From Pelobates cultripes (taxonomy: Eukaryota; Chordata; Amphibia; Anura; Pelobatidae), in NCBI GenBank assembly GCA_933207985.1, contig OW240912.1, positions 364,454,010 through 364,518,009 on the forward strand: a stretch of DNA of 64,000 nucleotides. Direction: 5' to 3'. Shown here in pieces: positions 23,043 through 35,792 of this stretch (within the stretch, counting starts at the first letter, position 1; each line of letters starts with the position of its first letter). The notes below the pieces were generated by a model that was given only the letters and a program-made list of their open reading frames with translations, did not search any database and was not told the origin of the DNA. The position numbers and the translations under genes were made by a program.

Positions 23043-24165
23043 ATACCCAAAATTCTAATTTTATAGGAAAACCCTTGTCATAATCATTGCACTTGAAAAC
23101 CTGAGTCGTTCTGGATGCCATGTACCCCCTGACCCTTGAAGGGTTAACCCCTTCGACTCTCTCTCACCTTCCCCCACCCCCTGTATCAAACCAAGCAATT
23201 TTTATTTTGGCACCCTCAATTTTGCAAACCAGAGATAATAATGCGTGCGGATGTGCAGGTCGTGAGTGGGTCTATACTTAGCACAAGACTAATGTGAGCA
23301 GCGATGAATCATTCGCTGTTATTCCCTCGGAGGAAACTGTGCTCGTTTTTTTGTAAAAAAAATTCTCTTTTTTTCCCTCAACAGAACATTAGATGAACTA
23401 TGTCTCTCTAACTGAACACCCACACTTTGACATCACATCACCAATGATATGCATCACTGACGCAAGCAGTGACAGGATCAAACACAAAGGCCACGCTGGC
23501 TGAAAACAATAGAGATCTCTGCTGACGTTGCCACCAATCGACACGAACATACGGCTGTGGATCAATAGCCTTGGCTGCCAGGAATAGTTACTGTATGTTG
23601 CCTTTAATACACGCCGTTATTTTGGGCTGCCTTACATAATTATTTGTAGACACAGACTGATCAGTGCACGATTACTTGGATCTTAATGGACAGGAAAGCT
23701 GTAACAAAACACTTGCTGCAATTTCCTGATTCTAATCCTAGTGACTAAACAATACGTTAAATGGGATTCCATACGCAGGCTTTGGCACTCCAGCTGCTAA
23801 GTACCATAGGTTGCAGCTTGCCCAAAAGCATGCTGGTAGCTTTATTCCACAACAGACGAAGCACACATCTGAGTGATTGAATGTAGAATGCGTGTCTACA
23901 GTATTCACTAAGTTGATCCCGTTGACCAAGACAATGGATTTTGAACAATAACTACAAAACGATGTTAGTGGCACTCATGTTCAGTATTTTTCAATTATTT
24001 TCTTTGCTTACAAACAAAGCCACCATGTACAGTTGAAAGGGGAAACACAGAGACAGCCCAGCTCTCTAGTGCAGTGCTTCACAACCAGTTTTGGTTCAAT
24101 TAAAAAAAGCATTTCCGAGGCACACCTACTATTTTATATTTATAGCAGATCATAAAATATCAAAT
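23043..24165. other. FNDC3A intron, unique
   Basis: No repeat family or exon recognised. The block 23390-23590 is less AT-rich and unique, but shows no coding signature. Confidence 0.45.
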
Positions 24166-25675
24166 CATGGGGGGCAGGGCAAGACAGCTGAGCTGAGCGG
24201 ACGCACACGGCAACAGCTCCTGAGCCAACCGATTATTTTAAGCAAATTTTGCCAATACAGACACCCAAATCGGGCTCCTGCAAGCTGATATCGAGCAGAG
24301 GCAACTGAGACCTATGCAAGGACACCTCACACGCTGACAACCCGCTCGGCACCAACATGCTGCCTACTCACGCAGGCGGCACTGGAGAGATGGCCGCTCT
24401 CCTGCCGCTTGTATACCCGGCTGACTTACTACTGCGCCCACGTCCCCCCACCCCCCCCATGGACCAGCAGGGGTCATGCCGGTACACACTAAGCAAGGCC
24501 ACAGGAGCCTACAAACCTCTGCGACCGCATGCTACTCACACCCGGCAACCAAGAAGGCGGCTCCCGATCAAGATTCTGGCCCTATACCCACCCAACCTCT
24601 ACAAGCAAGACTTGCAAGCAGGATTCCCCACAAGGACCGCATGACAGCAGCCTTCGACCGCTTTTGGGCACGTCTGGGGGCCAAACTGGTACAGACCCAT
24701 GCAGCCTCTCACCAGTCTGTCACCCCACCGACAGATGAACCGGCTCCGAAAGGCACGACTAAGCAATTAACCGGGCCGGCATGGCGGGGGAAAGAGGGGG
24801 CTATGCCACAACTTAAGTACCGCATATCACTCACCCGACACTGCCTTCCACGACCCACCGCTAACCAAGCCACGGAGTCACACTCAGAGGGCCTATGCTC
24901 GGCCCCCTGCTGACAGTGCCAAGATGGATGCTCGGCAAGTTCGCTGCCTTTGACACTGTACAGCCGTAATCAGTGCCCGGTGGGGCTTCGACCCCGCATC
25001 ACGAAGAAAAGCACAGATATCAGCCCTCAGATCAGCACAGGAAGAAAAGAGGAGGGCAAACCACAGAGAAAGTACTCCCACCACATGAGGAGCTCTCGAA
25101 AGAATGGGAAATGACGGCGATGCCTCTCCAGCCCTCTCACCGAGCAGTGGAGCCGGGGTTGTACTCAATCGGGACTGTGGCATCGGCTGACGCTTTTGAC
25201 ATGGACACTTGTTGCCCAAACGAACATAAGGCTGGCTCTCTGGGAGGGTAATATACATGTTTAGCAGCCTCTCTCCTGATGTCAATGCCCCTTTTAGTTA
25301 TATCATCGTTTAGTTACATCATCACTAATCAAGCAACTGTTAATCTAGAGTAAGCTCCGGCCTAGCACAAACAGCAAACACTAATATTTCTTACAATATA
25401 TAGCTTAGTTATTATTATGATTGTACATGTTCTGTTCCTCTTCTCGGTCACTCCTCTGCATAATCTTTCCTGACATACGCATTGTACTAACATACTCGAA
25501 CAAAACGAGAACCAATCTGTTGAACTAATGATCTCCTTAACTTTAAAAACTGTGCCTGACTAATGTATGCCACAACTTGTAAAACAACTGTTTACCGTTC
25601 TGCCCTGTTGCCGCTGTCGTGGCGCGCTAAGGCTACTTGTTACCTATGTGCACATAAATATAAAAAATAAATAAA
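24166..25675 (+). mobile_element. L1-like LINE deletion derivative
   Basis: It starts at a GGGGGGCAGGGCAAGACAGC block and continues GC-rich with CATGCTGCC...ATGGCCGC, like the 5' region of frog L1/Tx1-type LINEs. It ends with CCGCTGTCGTGGCGCG followed by an A-rich tail at 25650-25675. No ORF2 reverse transcriptase is present. The second element at 26676-27995 has the same plan, with a GGGGCGGGG start and a CTGCTGTCGTTGCAGCGC end plus A tail. The short plus-strand ORFs inside are not recognised. Confidence 0.45.
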
Positions 25676-25967
25676 AAGGCAAACCTATAGTGATCAATAT
25701 TGTATCAGAAGTTGAACTATTCTGTATTTTTAAAAACATGATATAGTCATTAGCCAAAATAGATTAATCTTTTCTTATAGATAGCTGTACACATTTATCT
25801 CACACGAGGGCAATGCTTCAATAAAAAGAATGCAGGAAATCATCTCTTAAAGGATGCGCGCGCGTAAAAACAGACACCCATACACTATGGAGTCTGGATT
25901 GTGCATGTTACGGACTTGCAAAGATATAAAAAAAAAAAAATTACATTTCCATAAAATGGATTGTCAA

Positions 25968-26354
25968 TTAAAGAAACACTATAGGGTCAGGAACACAATC
26001 ATGCATTCCTGACCCTATAGTGTTAAAACCACCATTTAGGTGGTTTTGCCCCCCTTCCATGCCCCACTGCTTTTCCTATGGATTGCCTGAAATCAGAAAC
26101 GCTTGCTTGGCCAATAAGTACCTCCTCATACAGATTCATTAAGTCAATGCATCTCTATGAGAAAAGTTCAGCTTCTCCGTAAAGACACTGAACGGTAGTG
26201 TTGCACATCGGAAGAGTGGCCACTGGAGGTGTCCCTAGGGGGCAATAAAAACACTGCCTTTTCTCTAAAGTATTGACACATGATTTTGCAGTCACATGAC
26301 TAATTTTGCATTCTGGCTACATTTTGTGGGAGGGTACATACAGTATGGTTCTTT
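25968..26354 (-). mobile_element. TTAA MITE, family A, right part replaced
   Basis: It opens TTAAAGAAACACTATAGGGT with the hairpin GGGTCAGGAACAC / GCATTCCTGACCC. The body matches family A to about 26275. The last 80 bp differ, and the apparent end CTTTAA at 26351-26354 may belong to another repeat. Confidence 0.65.
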
Positions 26355-26675
26355 AAAGGGATGCTCCACTGTCTAAATACAAAATATAATAGATATACCC
26401 CAAGTGAAAACATGCATGCCTTCAATTATGCATTTCCCCATTAGGGGTATATGTCTAAACAGCTTGCAAAAGCTGCAGATCTCTTATTTGCAGCCTTTGC
26501 AAACCATCCCTTTCCTCTCTAGCCCAGTCTATCTGTGGCTGTCCAAGGTATCACATATATTTTACAGGGTATGAAGCACTAATAAATCTTCATTTTACAC
26601 CATTTGAGTGAAGCCCATTTTGAACGGAGTTTGACAATACAGATATTTTTAAAATTTAAAATCAATTAAAAAAAA
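26355..26675. other. Intron, possible further dispersed repeat
   Basis: TTTAAAGGGATGCTCCACTG at 26350 looks like another TTAA element start. Its other end was not found. Confidence 0.35.
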
Positions 26676-27995
26676 CGGGGCGGGGTCATGACTAGCATGG
26701 CAGCCAGACATGCTGAATGTGAGCTCCTCACAAAAAGCCTGCAAAATCAACTTTTGAAGTGGGATTAACTTTTCAAACAACTGCTCAGCACTTTCTAACC
26801 TGTTCCTGTATGCAATGGAGCTTTGATATGCCTGTTTGGAACCTCACTTTCACATATATAGGGCTCAAAACTATACCGCGGCCTACAAACCTGAAGTGGT
26901 CCCTGGAGGGGAGAAACAGCCAATTTCCCAGCATAGACCTGCTGGCAAATACGAAGCGTGACTTGCCTGCCCTGCTTGCCCCCCCCCCCCTCAGTAATGG
27001 TGGGGGTTATCCCGGTGCCCCCCTCTGTGGACTCCAAATTGCTACCACCTGTGCCGACTTATTCTGCAAAACCCTGTGGCACAGTTAAAATGTCCGCCAC
27101 AATGACTGATCTATCAACGTGCGACTAGGTAGCCAGATTCCAAGCAACGTTTGATGCGGTTTACTTTCTGGAGTAGATTGGAGTCCCATCGGGAAGCACA
27201 TTTACTCACCTTTCGGCAGAGAAGGCCCCCACCGGCGCAGCGCTACCTTTCTGGGCTGAGAGCCACAACACCCATCAGCCGTCCATAACCTGGGGGAACT
27301 ACTTGCAAAATAAAGAACCCTTGGGAAGCCAACCTTACCACAGGCGCTGGAGGGTCCAGTGGCTACCAGGGATTGGCTCGTCACTCGGCCTGTGACACTG
27401 GGCATCTTGTGGAGAACTGCAGTACCGGTTCCCAGTTGAAGCATGCATGTGGCATCGAATGAACGGTTGATGTTATTTACCACTATGCATGTACCTGGCA
27501 GTGGTTCTATGCTAGAGTATTTTCATTTACCGTTTGCTATCAGATGTCTACCTTTTTGTTTTTATCACTTCGCGAACACACCATATTTTTGTAGTCTCAC
27601 AGTAGCCTGCCGTTTAACACTGGCAGATATTTTAGATGTCTACCTGGTGGATTCCCTCATGTTTAGCAATGCATAGCTAAGATGTCATCGTTTCTGTTGC
27701 TCCTTTCTTATATACCGTTAACAAGCTGTGATAACATACTTGACAGTGCAGTATAGCTTGACGCTTATGTACTAATACATTGTGACAATAATATGCAGTA
27801 TAACATCCCTTTACCATTTTCTATAATTGTGCAGTACTCTAGACTAAATTTTGATGTTTCTGGGCTGGTATTTTAATGCCATGCTTATATCTTGCTCTGT
27901 TGATCTTATTGTGCTTGCTCCTGCTGTCGTTGCAGCGCAAGCGTTTTTGTTATATTTTGCACAACAAAAAAAAAAAAGAATAAAAAAAAATAAAC
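26676..27995 (+). mobile_element. L1-like LINE deletion derivative, second copy
   Basis: A GGGGCGGGGTCATGACTAGC start and a 3' part with GCTGTCGTTGCAGCGCAAGC at 27924 are followed by an A-rich tail (27965-27995). There is no reverse transcriptase frame. A C-run at 26981 and CpG-rich stretches are typical of a LINE 5' region. The layout parallels 24166-25675. Confidence 0.45.
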
Positions 27996-29324
27996 CATTC
28001 TCCAAACACTCAATTATTACAATTAGTAAATCAGACATGGCACTTAGTCTCCATTTTATCTGACACAGTGCTGATGTCTGCATTTATTTTTTATTTTTTT
28101 TTTAATATAAACATCCGTGATTAAAACAGCAATGTAGTGGAACATGTGAATAGAAGACCATCTTGCAAGTTACAGTTTTAAAAAGTAACTGTAATCCACA
28201 AAAATCTGTCGACTACAAGTTTACCTTCAGTAGGTACTCTGATAATTTTTACAAAATTTACAGCCTAGGTGATATACTTATATCCCTGTACTTTCCTGAA
28301 GATCAGTTCTTCCACATTCAGGAACACACAGACTCCACACTTTGCTGCACTAAATAAGACATCCTATAGAGAGGATGTGTCATATTTTGATCCCTCACCC
28401 ATAAAGAAAAAGATTGACTCTCGAAGTGTGTATGCTTATCTCCTTGTTCTCTGAACTATTCTACTGTACTGGAAGTTGTGGGGCAATGTGACGTGAGCCT
28501 CACTGAACTCTATTTACGAGTCATCATGCACATCAGTGAGAATACAATCAACGTGTTAGATGTGACAGGCTGATAGCAGGTTTTGCAAAATTGGTCCTAA
28601 TGTTTATACATTAATGCTGAAGAGGAGGGAGGACTGAATGGAATCCTTAACCACTCAACATGTAATGTGGTGCGTGTATTAGGAAGGAACATATTCCAGT
28701 CACATACACACGTTCACATAGAATGTCCAAGCAACCTAGCAATCGTTACTATACGACAGTATCCTTCAGCCATATACATGTACCTTGGGTCAGACAGTGT
28801 TTGAAATCAGACAGTATCTGTGGTCTTTACTGCTTCACTCCCTGTAGGAAGACCATGAAGACTAACTGTTGCATTTCAAACAAAGCATCAACCCCCTCCG
28901 ACTACGTGGATTTCTCTTCATTCTCAGATTGCCTTTAAAAACTGATGCAATAAATCATTCTGGCTGTTTCTCTCCAGGCTGCTCTCACACAGAGCTTGCC
29001 CCTTCTCCCTACGACCCCTTCCAGCCATTGCTTCTTATCTCTCTGCCGATCGTCACAGACTGAACTAACTGACATGAGGGGGAAAGGGCTGTTTTTGTAA
29101 AGATTTGAGAAATCTAAACATTTGCAAGCAATACTCCAAGCACAAAGTATAGATACAATTTGATTCTCTATTATTTAAGATTCAGTTTTATTTGCCATGA
29201 TAGGTACTCTTTAAAGGATTTTTATTTATTTATACATGGACTACTGTATGCATTAAAAATTCGTGGTTGGGGTGGGGTGGGGTGGCGGTTTCTGTCTTTT
29301 GTGTCCACTAAATCAACACGCTAC
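27996..29324. other. FNDC3A intron, unique
   Basis: No exon or repeat recognised apart from short T- and A-rich tracts. Confidence 0.5.
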
Positions 29325-31070
29325 TCACAGAGATGCTCCCATTCTGCTGAACGCTGCTGGAGGAAGTCACGCACCCAGTCGTACTTCCTCCACTATAAAT
29401 TCATGTTTTGCGTTCATACAGCACAGCTCTCGCCCAACAGTCATACTTTTCCTCCCTCATTAGCTCATGCTCCCACAATCCCACATGTCTTTTTAATACC
29501 TTTAACTCCCTTCTTTGACCTGCTGTTGCCATCCCCCAAACTAACCTTACAGCCGATAACTTTGCATGCTACTTTACCGACAAGATTTTAAAGCTAAGGA
29601 AAGAATTCTCACCACCTTGCCCCTCTATTTCTTAACCACACCTGGATCATGCCTTTCCTACCCATCAGACTTTCTCCCAGGCTACTGAACAAGAAGTGGC
29701 TGCGCTTCTCCTTGCCTCTCGCCCCACAACTTGCCCGCTTGATCCTGTCCCGTCTCACCTTATCAGATCTCTCTCCTCTTGTCTTGTGCCTTCCTTAACA
29801 CACATCTTCAACTGCTCTCTCTTTTCTGGTCTTGTCCCTACAGCCCTTAAAACATGCATCATTTTTATCCGTTGCGGTGCCCCTACTTATTCTTTATTAC
29901 CCTTCTCACCCTCTGTAACAAAGCTATTTAACTCACTGGGGAGTGCACCCTAGTTATATTATAGTAGGGTGCTACCTTGTACCTTGAGTAAGGTTCTACA
30001 GTTTTTTGGATGCTACCTGTTAGGCCCGCACGCCTATAAATATATAAAAATTCTCCCTCCACTCTGTACTCATACATACTGTCTGAATGTCATGCTTGTT
30101 TTACTGTGTCACATTGTTCTAAGCATGTCACCTGTTGCATACTCACGAGTGGAGTGAGGCAAAAAAAACAAAAACATGCTAATGTAGTGCCCAAAAAAGA
30201 TCTCGACCCGTCCCCCCTTCTAACTATCGTCCCATATCCCTGTTCCCTTTTTCCTGAAAGCTTCTGGAAAGACTGGTCTTTCGTATGTCTCACTTCCTCA
30301 ATTCCAACTCTCTCCTTGAACCTCTTCAGTCTGGCTTCCGCCCCCTCCACTCTACTGAGATTGCTCTTATTAATGTCACTAACGACCTAATGACAGCTAA
30401 ATCCAAAGGACACTAATCCATACTAATTATTCTTGACATCTCTGCTGCCTTTGACACTTGACCATGTTCTACGTCTCCAAACTCTTCAATCACTTGGTCT
30501 CTGTGACACTGTCCTCTCTTGGTTTTCCCCCTCTCTCTCCCAACGCTAATTCAGTGTCTCCTTTTCTAATGATACCTCCTCCCTTCATCCTGTCTCTGTT
30601 GGGAGTCCCCCAAGGCTCTGTACTTGGTCACCTTCTATTTTCTATTTATACTGCCTCTCTTGGCAAACTTATTTTGTCCGCTGCTCGCACACGTACGGCC
30701 AACTCACGCTTGCAGGACTTCTCGCGGGCGGCTCCCTTCCTATGGAATAGCCTGCCTACGACCATCAAGCTCACCCCTAGTCTTCAATCATTTAAAAAGT
30801 GCCTCAAAAACCCATCTCTTTAGGAAAGCTTATGGCCTCCCAGAGTAACCTCTACCTTACGTACCGGTCCCTTGCTCTCCCCCAAAGGGCAGCACTCTAT
30901 TCTCTCCTCCAGCTCTGCTTCACTCCACCTTGTTTGATTGCTACCGCCTGTCCTGTTGTGTTTTACACCCCACCTCCTCTAGACTGTAAGCTCGTTTGAG
31001 CAGGGCCCTCTTCAACCTATCGTTCCTGTAAGTTTTTTAATACTGGCGCTATATAAATACTAGTAATAAT
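29325..31070 (+). mobile_element. L2-type LINE, 5'-truncated and decayed
   Basis: Plus-strand reverse-transcriptase ORF fragments run in the expected order for L2-type LINEs. These include ADNFACYFTDKI (about 29550), LLASRPTTCPLDPVPSHLI (29708), [19 protein letters not shown] (30311), ILDISAAFDT (30431), VPQGSVLGHLLFSIYTASLG (30607), RAAPFLWNSLP (30733) and the 3' tail GGCGCTATATAAATACTAGT (31045). Frames shift and stop codons occur. Part of the RT core around the YxDD box is deleted. An unrelated insertion occupies 29858-30170. Confidence 0.9.
29858..30170 (+). mobile_element. Retroposed insertion with A-rich tail inside L2
   Basis: A 313-bp segment splits the L2 frame. It ends in an A-rich tail (30161-30170 and following) and is flanked by the direct repeat AAAACATGC (29849-29857 and 30171-30179). 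Removing it restores the L2 frame ALK-HANVVPKKDLDP. The source family is not recognised; it is probably a SINE or a 5'-truncated LINE. Confidence 0.75.
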
Positions 31071-32284
31071 AACCAAGCATTAGTCTGGGCATTCGTGATG
31101 GTTGTTTAGGATTTTGCAAAGTAAAGGATAAAATGCACTGTGAAAGAAACAGATCAATGAGTTTATAAGATCTTTTCAAAGCATAGACGCAACAATTTTC
31201 AAGACCAACTGAGAAATAGTATAGCTTATTTTGTACTCAGACTGTCTGATTAAGACTGAAATAACACTTATTCCAACAGAAAGAAAATAGCCTGGCTAGA
31301 ATTTTGTCTTTGTGAACAGTTAAAATCTGACACATTTAAATAGTTCATCTTCGCCTAAAATGTTTTAGGTCTTGTTTAATTATGAGTGACTCATCTTGAT
31401 TTGCATACTGCATTTTCCATTTCTCTAAGCACGTAGCAATTTCCTCCTAGTTAAATCATCTATATTAATATGGCTTTTCCTCATGATGTCAAGCTGCATT
31501 TAATGTCCCTTAGCAGCGACTTTGGGACTGTGCCCTCGATGAGTCATGTTCATTCATGAATTCTGCAGAGCACAGATTTTCATGAATGGATTATTCAGCT
31601 ACAAATGGCGCCCCATTCATACATTCACGACTCAACCTACTGTAATAGATGTGATATTTCTATTTCAGTCACAACACACAAGAAAGGAGCAAATATTTCA
31701 CAATCTCTGTCAGAATGTGCTAAGCAATATATAAGCCTTGATCTATTTACTGCTTATCACCCGCACGTCAGATAGACTATAAAGAGATTTTTCACAGTAC
31801 TAAAGGCAACAGGGAAACAAGTAGGAATCTATAGATAGATCTTCATATATATACTTTTTTAATATAAATGCAAAACAATAAACACCCCTCAGCTTGTTGA
31901 AATGGGTTAAAAAAACCAAAAAACGACTTGTTTAAAAACATGAGGCAGGTAACGGATTTACATGTATCCATAATTAACAGATCTGTATATATTCAAATAA
32001 ATCAACCCATTTAACAAAAATTGAGGATTTAGCCAAAATGGCATGAAAGGTATTTTTTTTAATTGTTAAATTAGCTGGAAGGGATGAAAGTTGAATGATA
32101 TTATATGCATTTGCTAAAATCTAGTTGTCACAATAAAAAAATTTAATATTTATATACATTACCATCTAATTGGGTTTTAAAGGAGACACAGAGACACGCA
32201 CGCATGCCATATTTATGAAAATGCATGAATTGCCCTGCAGTGTGCATAATACATATGCTGTAGGATTCTCCATTGTCTAATTAC
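31071..32284. other. FNDC3A intron, unique
   Basis: AT-rich. No exon or repeat family recognised. Confidence 0.5.
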
Positions 32285-32364
32285 TTAACCCCTTAAGGAC
32301 ACATTACATGTGTGACATGTCCCGATTCCCTTTTATGCCAGAAGTTTGGTCCTTAAGGGGTTAA
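32285..32364. mobile_element. Short palindromic TTAA MITE, family C
   Basis: TTAACCCCTTAAGGACAC to GGTCCTTAAGGGGTTAA, 80 bp. Its right TTAA is also the left TTAA of the next element. Confidence 0.85.
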
Positions 32365-32905
32365 AGGGACTCTCCAGTGCCAGGAAAACAAACCCATTTT
32401 TTTGGCACTAGACAATCTTGGGGTGCCCTCCTCCGTCCCACACCCCCAACCCATGTCGCTGAAGGGGTTAAAACCCCTTCAGCTACTTACCTGAGGGACA
32501 TCGGCGCTGGGTCAGACTCCGCCCACACTCCTCCCCCGCCGACGTCAGCCTGGCGGGGGAGACCTAATGCGTATGTGCGACAATGGCTGCGCACGCATTA
32601 GACCTCCCGATAGGAAAACATTATTCAATGCTTTCCTATGGGGAAAATCTGATGCTGGAGGTCCATGAGGATGTGCAGCATCAGATAACAGACTAAAGGT
32701 CGGTTTGGATTCCAGAAGCCCTCTAGTGACTGTCTGTTAGACAGCCACAGAAATCAGACTTAGAGCTGCAATGTAAACATTGCAGTTCTCTGGAACTGCA
32801 ATGTTTTACATTGCAGCAGTAAGTGCAAAAGGGTCACAGCACACAGACTACTTCAATTAGCTGAAGTGGTCTGGTCTGGTCTGGGTGCCTGGAGTGTCCC
32901 TTTAA
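32361..32905 (-). mobile_element. TTAA MITE, family B, reverse orientation
   Basis: It starts TTAAAGGGACTCTCCAGTGC and ends GCCTGGAGTGTCCCTTTAA. The hairpin near the right end (ACTACTTCAATTAGCTGAAG / TGGTCTGG) and the left one (TGCCAGGAAAAC / TTTGGCA) match the family B plan. The CpG-rich centre is at 32510-32610. Confidence 0.8.
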
Positions 32906-34008
32906 GTACCTTGTTCTGAATTACACATACTACAGGGCAATGTCGGGAGTGTGTCATGGTTAGTGATATTTTAGTAACAAGGAGCAGATCTGGTATTTCT
33001 GAAGATTGTCACCCTGCACTAGATGCTAAAATATATAAAAGAAAGTAACAGTTGAGCACATGAGAAGTGAGTGACCTTACTAAAAGCAGTTTTTACACCA
33101 AGGAATTGCGACCCATCCAAAAACAGATATTTTTTCAAACATACAAATCAGCGAACAAATGTTTAGTTCTTTTTTCAAGAAGCTGACTACAGAATGGTAG
33201 ATTACGGCCACCTTGCTACCCTCATTATAAAGTGTCACAGAATACGTTTGCGTGATATTAATAATAGCGAAAATCAATGAAAGAAAATGTACATTTTAAG
33301 CAGAAGATGATAGCATAGAACAATATACAATATATAACTGGAAGACCTATAAGAGAATCATTAAAAAATAACAACATTACTGGGAGCTATCAACAAAGAC
33401 AGTGAAGGGGGTTTATAAAACTATTGTGATGCTAAATTGATGCAAATTTCTAAAAGTGAGCCAATCAGCACAGAAAACCATGGAATTGGCAGGAAAATCA
33501 CTGTGTTGATTGCCTTAAATTTTGAATTTAGCTCCACTTTTAAGGTTACGATTCTTTGATAAATCTCTGCTATTAGGTCTTGAAATTTTAAATGTAAGGA
33601 AGCATCAAGTAGTCCAATGCTATCAAACAGATACCCTGGAAATGATGTATCAACATATAACCGGAAAAATAATGCTAATTCTAAACATGGGGCAATCACC
33701 ATGGCAACAAAAGAATCTGCAGACACATTCTATCATTGATTACTCTATTTTTTAGATCACAGCACTTTAAGACATCTTACAATCTTACATTTGTTTTGTT
33801 TTACAACATATCGTTACTTGTAGTGTATTATTATTGTGAAGAATAACCTCAGTCTAAAGTAGTGATGGCTAACTTTGTCAGTGCTGATCTTTCCCGTAAT
33901 GCTAAGTTAGACGAAAGGCTGGTTAAGAACCATAGAAAAGGTATTTTACTGATAAGTCAGTGCCAAATTATAATGTGCAACTTCAGTGCTATTACATTGA
34001 TACTTATA
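32906..34008. other. FNDC3A intron, unique
   Basis: No gene or repeat recognised. Confidence 0.5.
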
Positions 34009-34540
34009 AAGGGACACTGTGGGCACCAATACAACTCTAATGCATTTGACAGATCTTGGCTTCATTGATATGCTGTATTTTCTGCATGCCTAAATAATTA
34101 TAGTTTTTACACAAAATAAACATACGTTTTGCAGAATGCTGCAACCAAAGCCTGCCTCTTTAGCCACACTCCCTCATTCTAGAAAGACTTCCTTATCAAA
34201 GGTTTGAACACAGTCTAAGCCCCAACAGCACTGAATGAGCTGGATTTAATGCTCAACCTGGCGGCAGTCAGAGAAACTACAAACAGGTAGTAAGTGATAT
34301 CCTTACTCTATTCCTCCGTGGCTGTCCTCTCCTTCTAATGCGGAGTGTTTTGTTGTTTAGACCATTCAGTGCAGGTTAAGAAGGCAGGTTTATAGTTCAG
34401 CTTTCTACAAAACATTTATTTATTTTATGCAAAAACTGTAAAGATTTGAGCATACAAAAAAAAAATATAGCATATTAATGAGGCCATAACCTATCAAATG
34501 CATTTGTAGTATTGGTGCCAGGGATATAAGTCTAGCTGTA
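34009..34540. mobile_element. MITE with subterminal inverted repeats, third TTAA-like family
   Basis: AAAGGGACACTGTGGGCACC at the left is followed by CTCTAATGCATTTGACAG. Near the right, CTATCAAATGCATTTGTAGT and ATTGGTGCC are its inverse. The flanking TTAA sites are decayed. Confidence 0.55.
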
Positions 34541-34580
34541 TTTTATTTTTTCTAACTACAAAGGGGAATCAAAGGTATGT

Positions 34581-35055
34581 TTAAAGGGACAGTTTAAGCA
34601 TCATAGCCTCATGCCTTATGGTGCTGAGGGTTCCCACTGGAAAAATCTTACCTTCAGGGGTTCAAACGTTTTCGAATGGTTTAAGCCTGAAGTTGCCTCC
34701 AGCACCATTCTCTGCTCCCACCGGCGGCATACGTCTTCTGAAATTTCACTTACAGGAAGCACGGAGTTCCGCCGGACAGGGGCCGCCAGTGACTAGCTGA
34801 GTGGTCAGCTAACATTCTCAGCCAATCAGTGACTTCTCATTTACAAAAGTGGCTTGGAAAAAGTACATCTGTTTCCAAGCAAGTTTAGTGAATGTGTAGC
34901 ACGTCGAGCTTCTTGTAAGACAATTTCAGAAGACGAATGCAGTCAGGAAAGGAGCGAGACCGGAGCTGGAGGCAATTTTGAGGTTAGAACGCTCGAAAAT
35001 GGTCTAACAAGTTAATTTAGATTAAATTGTTTTGGAGCCTGGAGTGTTCCTTTAA
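34581..35055. mobile_element. TTAA MITE, family B-related
   Basis: It starts TTAAAGGGACAGTTTAAGCA with the hairpin AGCATCATAGCCTCA / CTTATGGTGCT. It ends AGCCTGGAGTGTTCCTTTAA. The short ORFs inside overlap both strands and are not genes. Confidence 0.7.
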
Positions 35056-35140
35056 GTAGTATTCTGCTACTCAAAGAATTTAATTTTAAAAATACAGAGA
35101 AAATTAAGATCTATATGAAAACATGTTTGCATTTGTGTCC

Positions 35141-35572
35141 TTAAAGGACCACTATAGGCACCCAGACCACTTCAGCTCAATGAAGTGGTCTGGGTGCCAG
35201 GTCCCTCTAGGATTAACCATGCCTGCTGTAAACATAGCAGTTTCAGAGAAACTGCTATGTTTACATATGGGTTAATCCAGCCTCTATTGGCTGTCTTATT
35301 GACAGCCGCGAGAGGCGTTTCCGTGCTTCTCACTGTGATTTTCACAGTTAGAAGACGCCAGAATCCATAGAATGCTTTCCTATGGACTGGCTGAACACGC
35401 GCGTGCGGCTCTTGCCGCGCATGCGCATTCAGCCGATGACGACCGAAGGAGGAGGAGAGTCCCCGGCGCCGAGGGAGCCCGGCGCTGGAGAAAGGTGAGT
35501 GTTTAACCCCCTTCCTCCCTCTTCAGCCCGGCGGGAGTGGGGGCACACTAAGGGCACTATAGTGGTCCTTTA
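35141..35572 (+). mobile_element. TTAA MITE, family B, best-preserved copy
   Basis: Perfect TTAA flanks; TTAAAGGACCACTATAGGCA at the left is inverse-matched by CACTATAGTGGTCCTTTAA at the right. The left hairpin is CCAGACCACTTCAGCTCAAT / GAAGTGGTCTGG. The GC-rich right half has a CGGCGCCGAGGG palindrome. Confidence 0.88.
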
Positions 35573-35792
35573 AACAGAAATATGATGGCTTTGATATTGT
35601 CAATTATGACGTATACAAAGCATGAAACAACAAATACCATACTCTGATGTGAAAGAAAAGGAAAGGGTAGGAAAAGAAAACAATATGATGGCTTATTTAA
35701 AATGTGCATAGATTCTCTTTAATGCAAAGCAAAATTACAGGAAATACCCGTTGAAGTGATTCATGAATATTTCAAGTCTATAGAAACCTAAC

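Noticed and set aside
24476..24913. 145-codon plus-strand ORF
   Set aside because: Lies inside an L1-like deletion derivative in GC-rich DNA; resembles no LINE ORF1 and is open in several frames.
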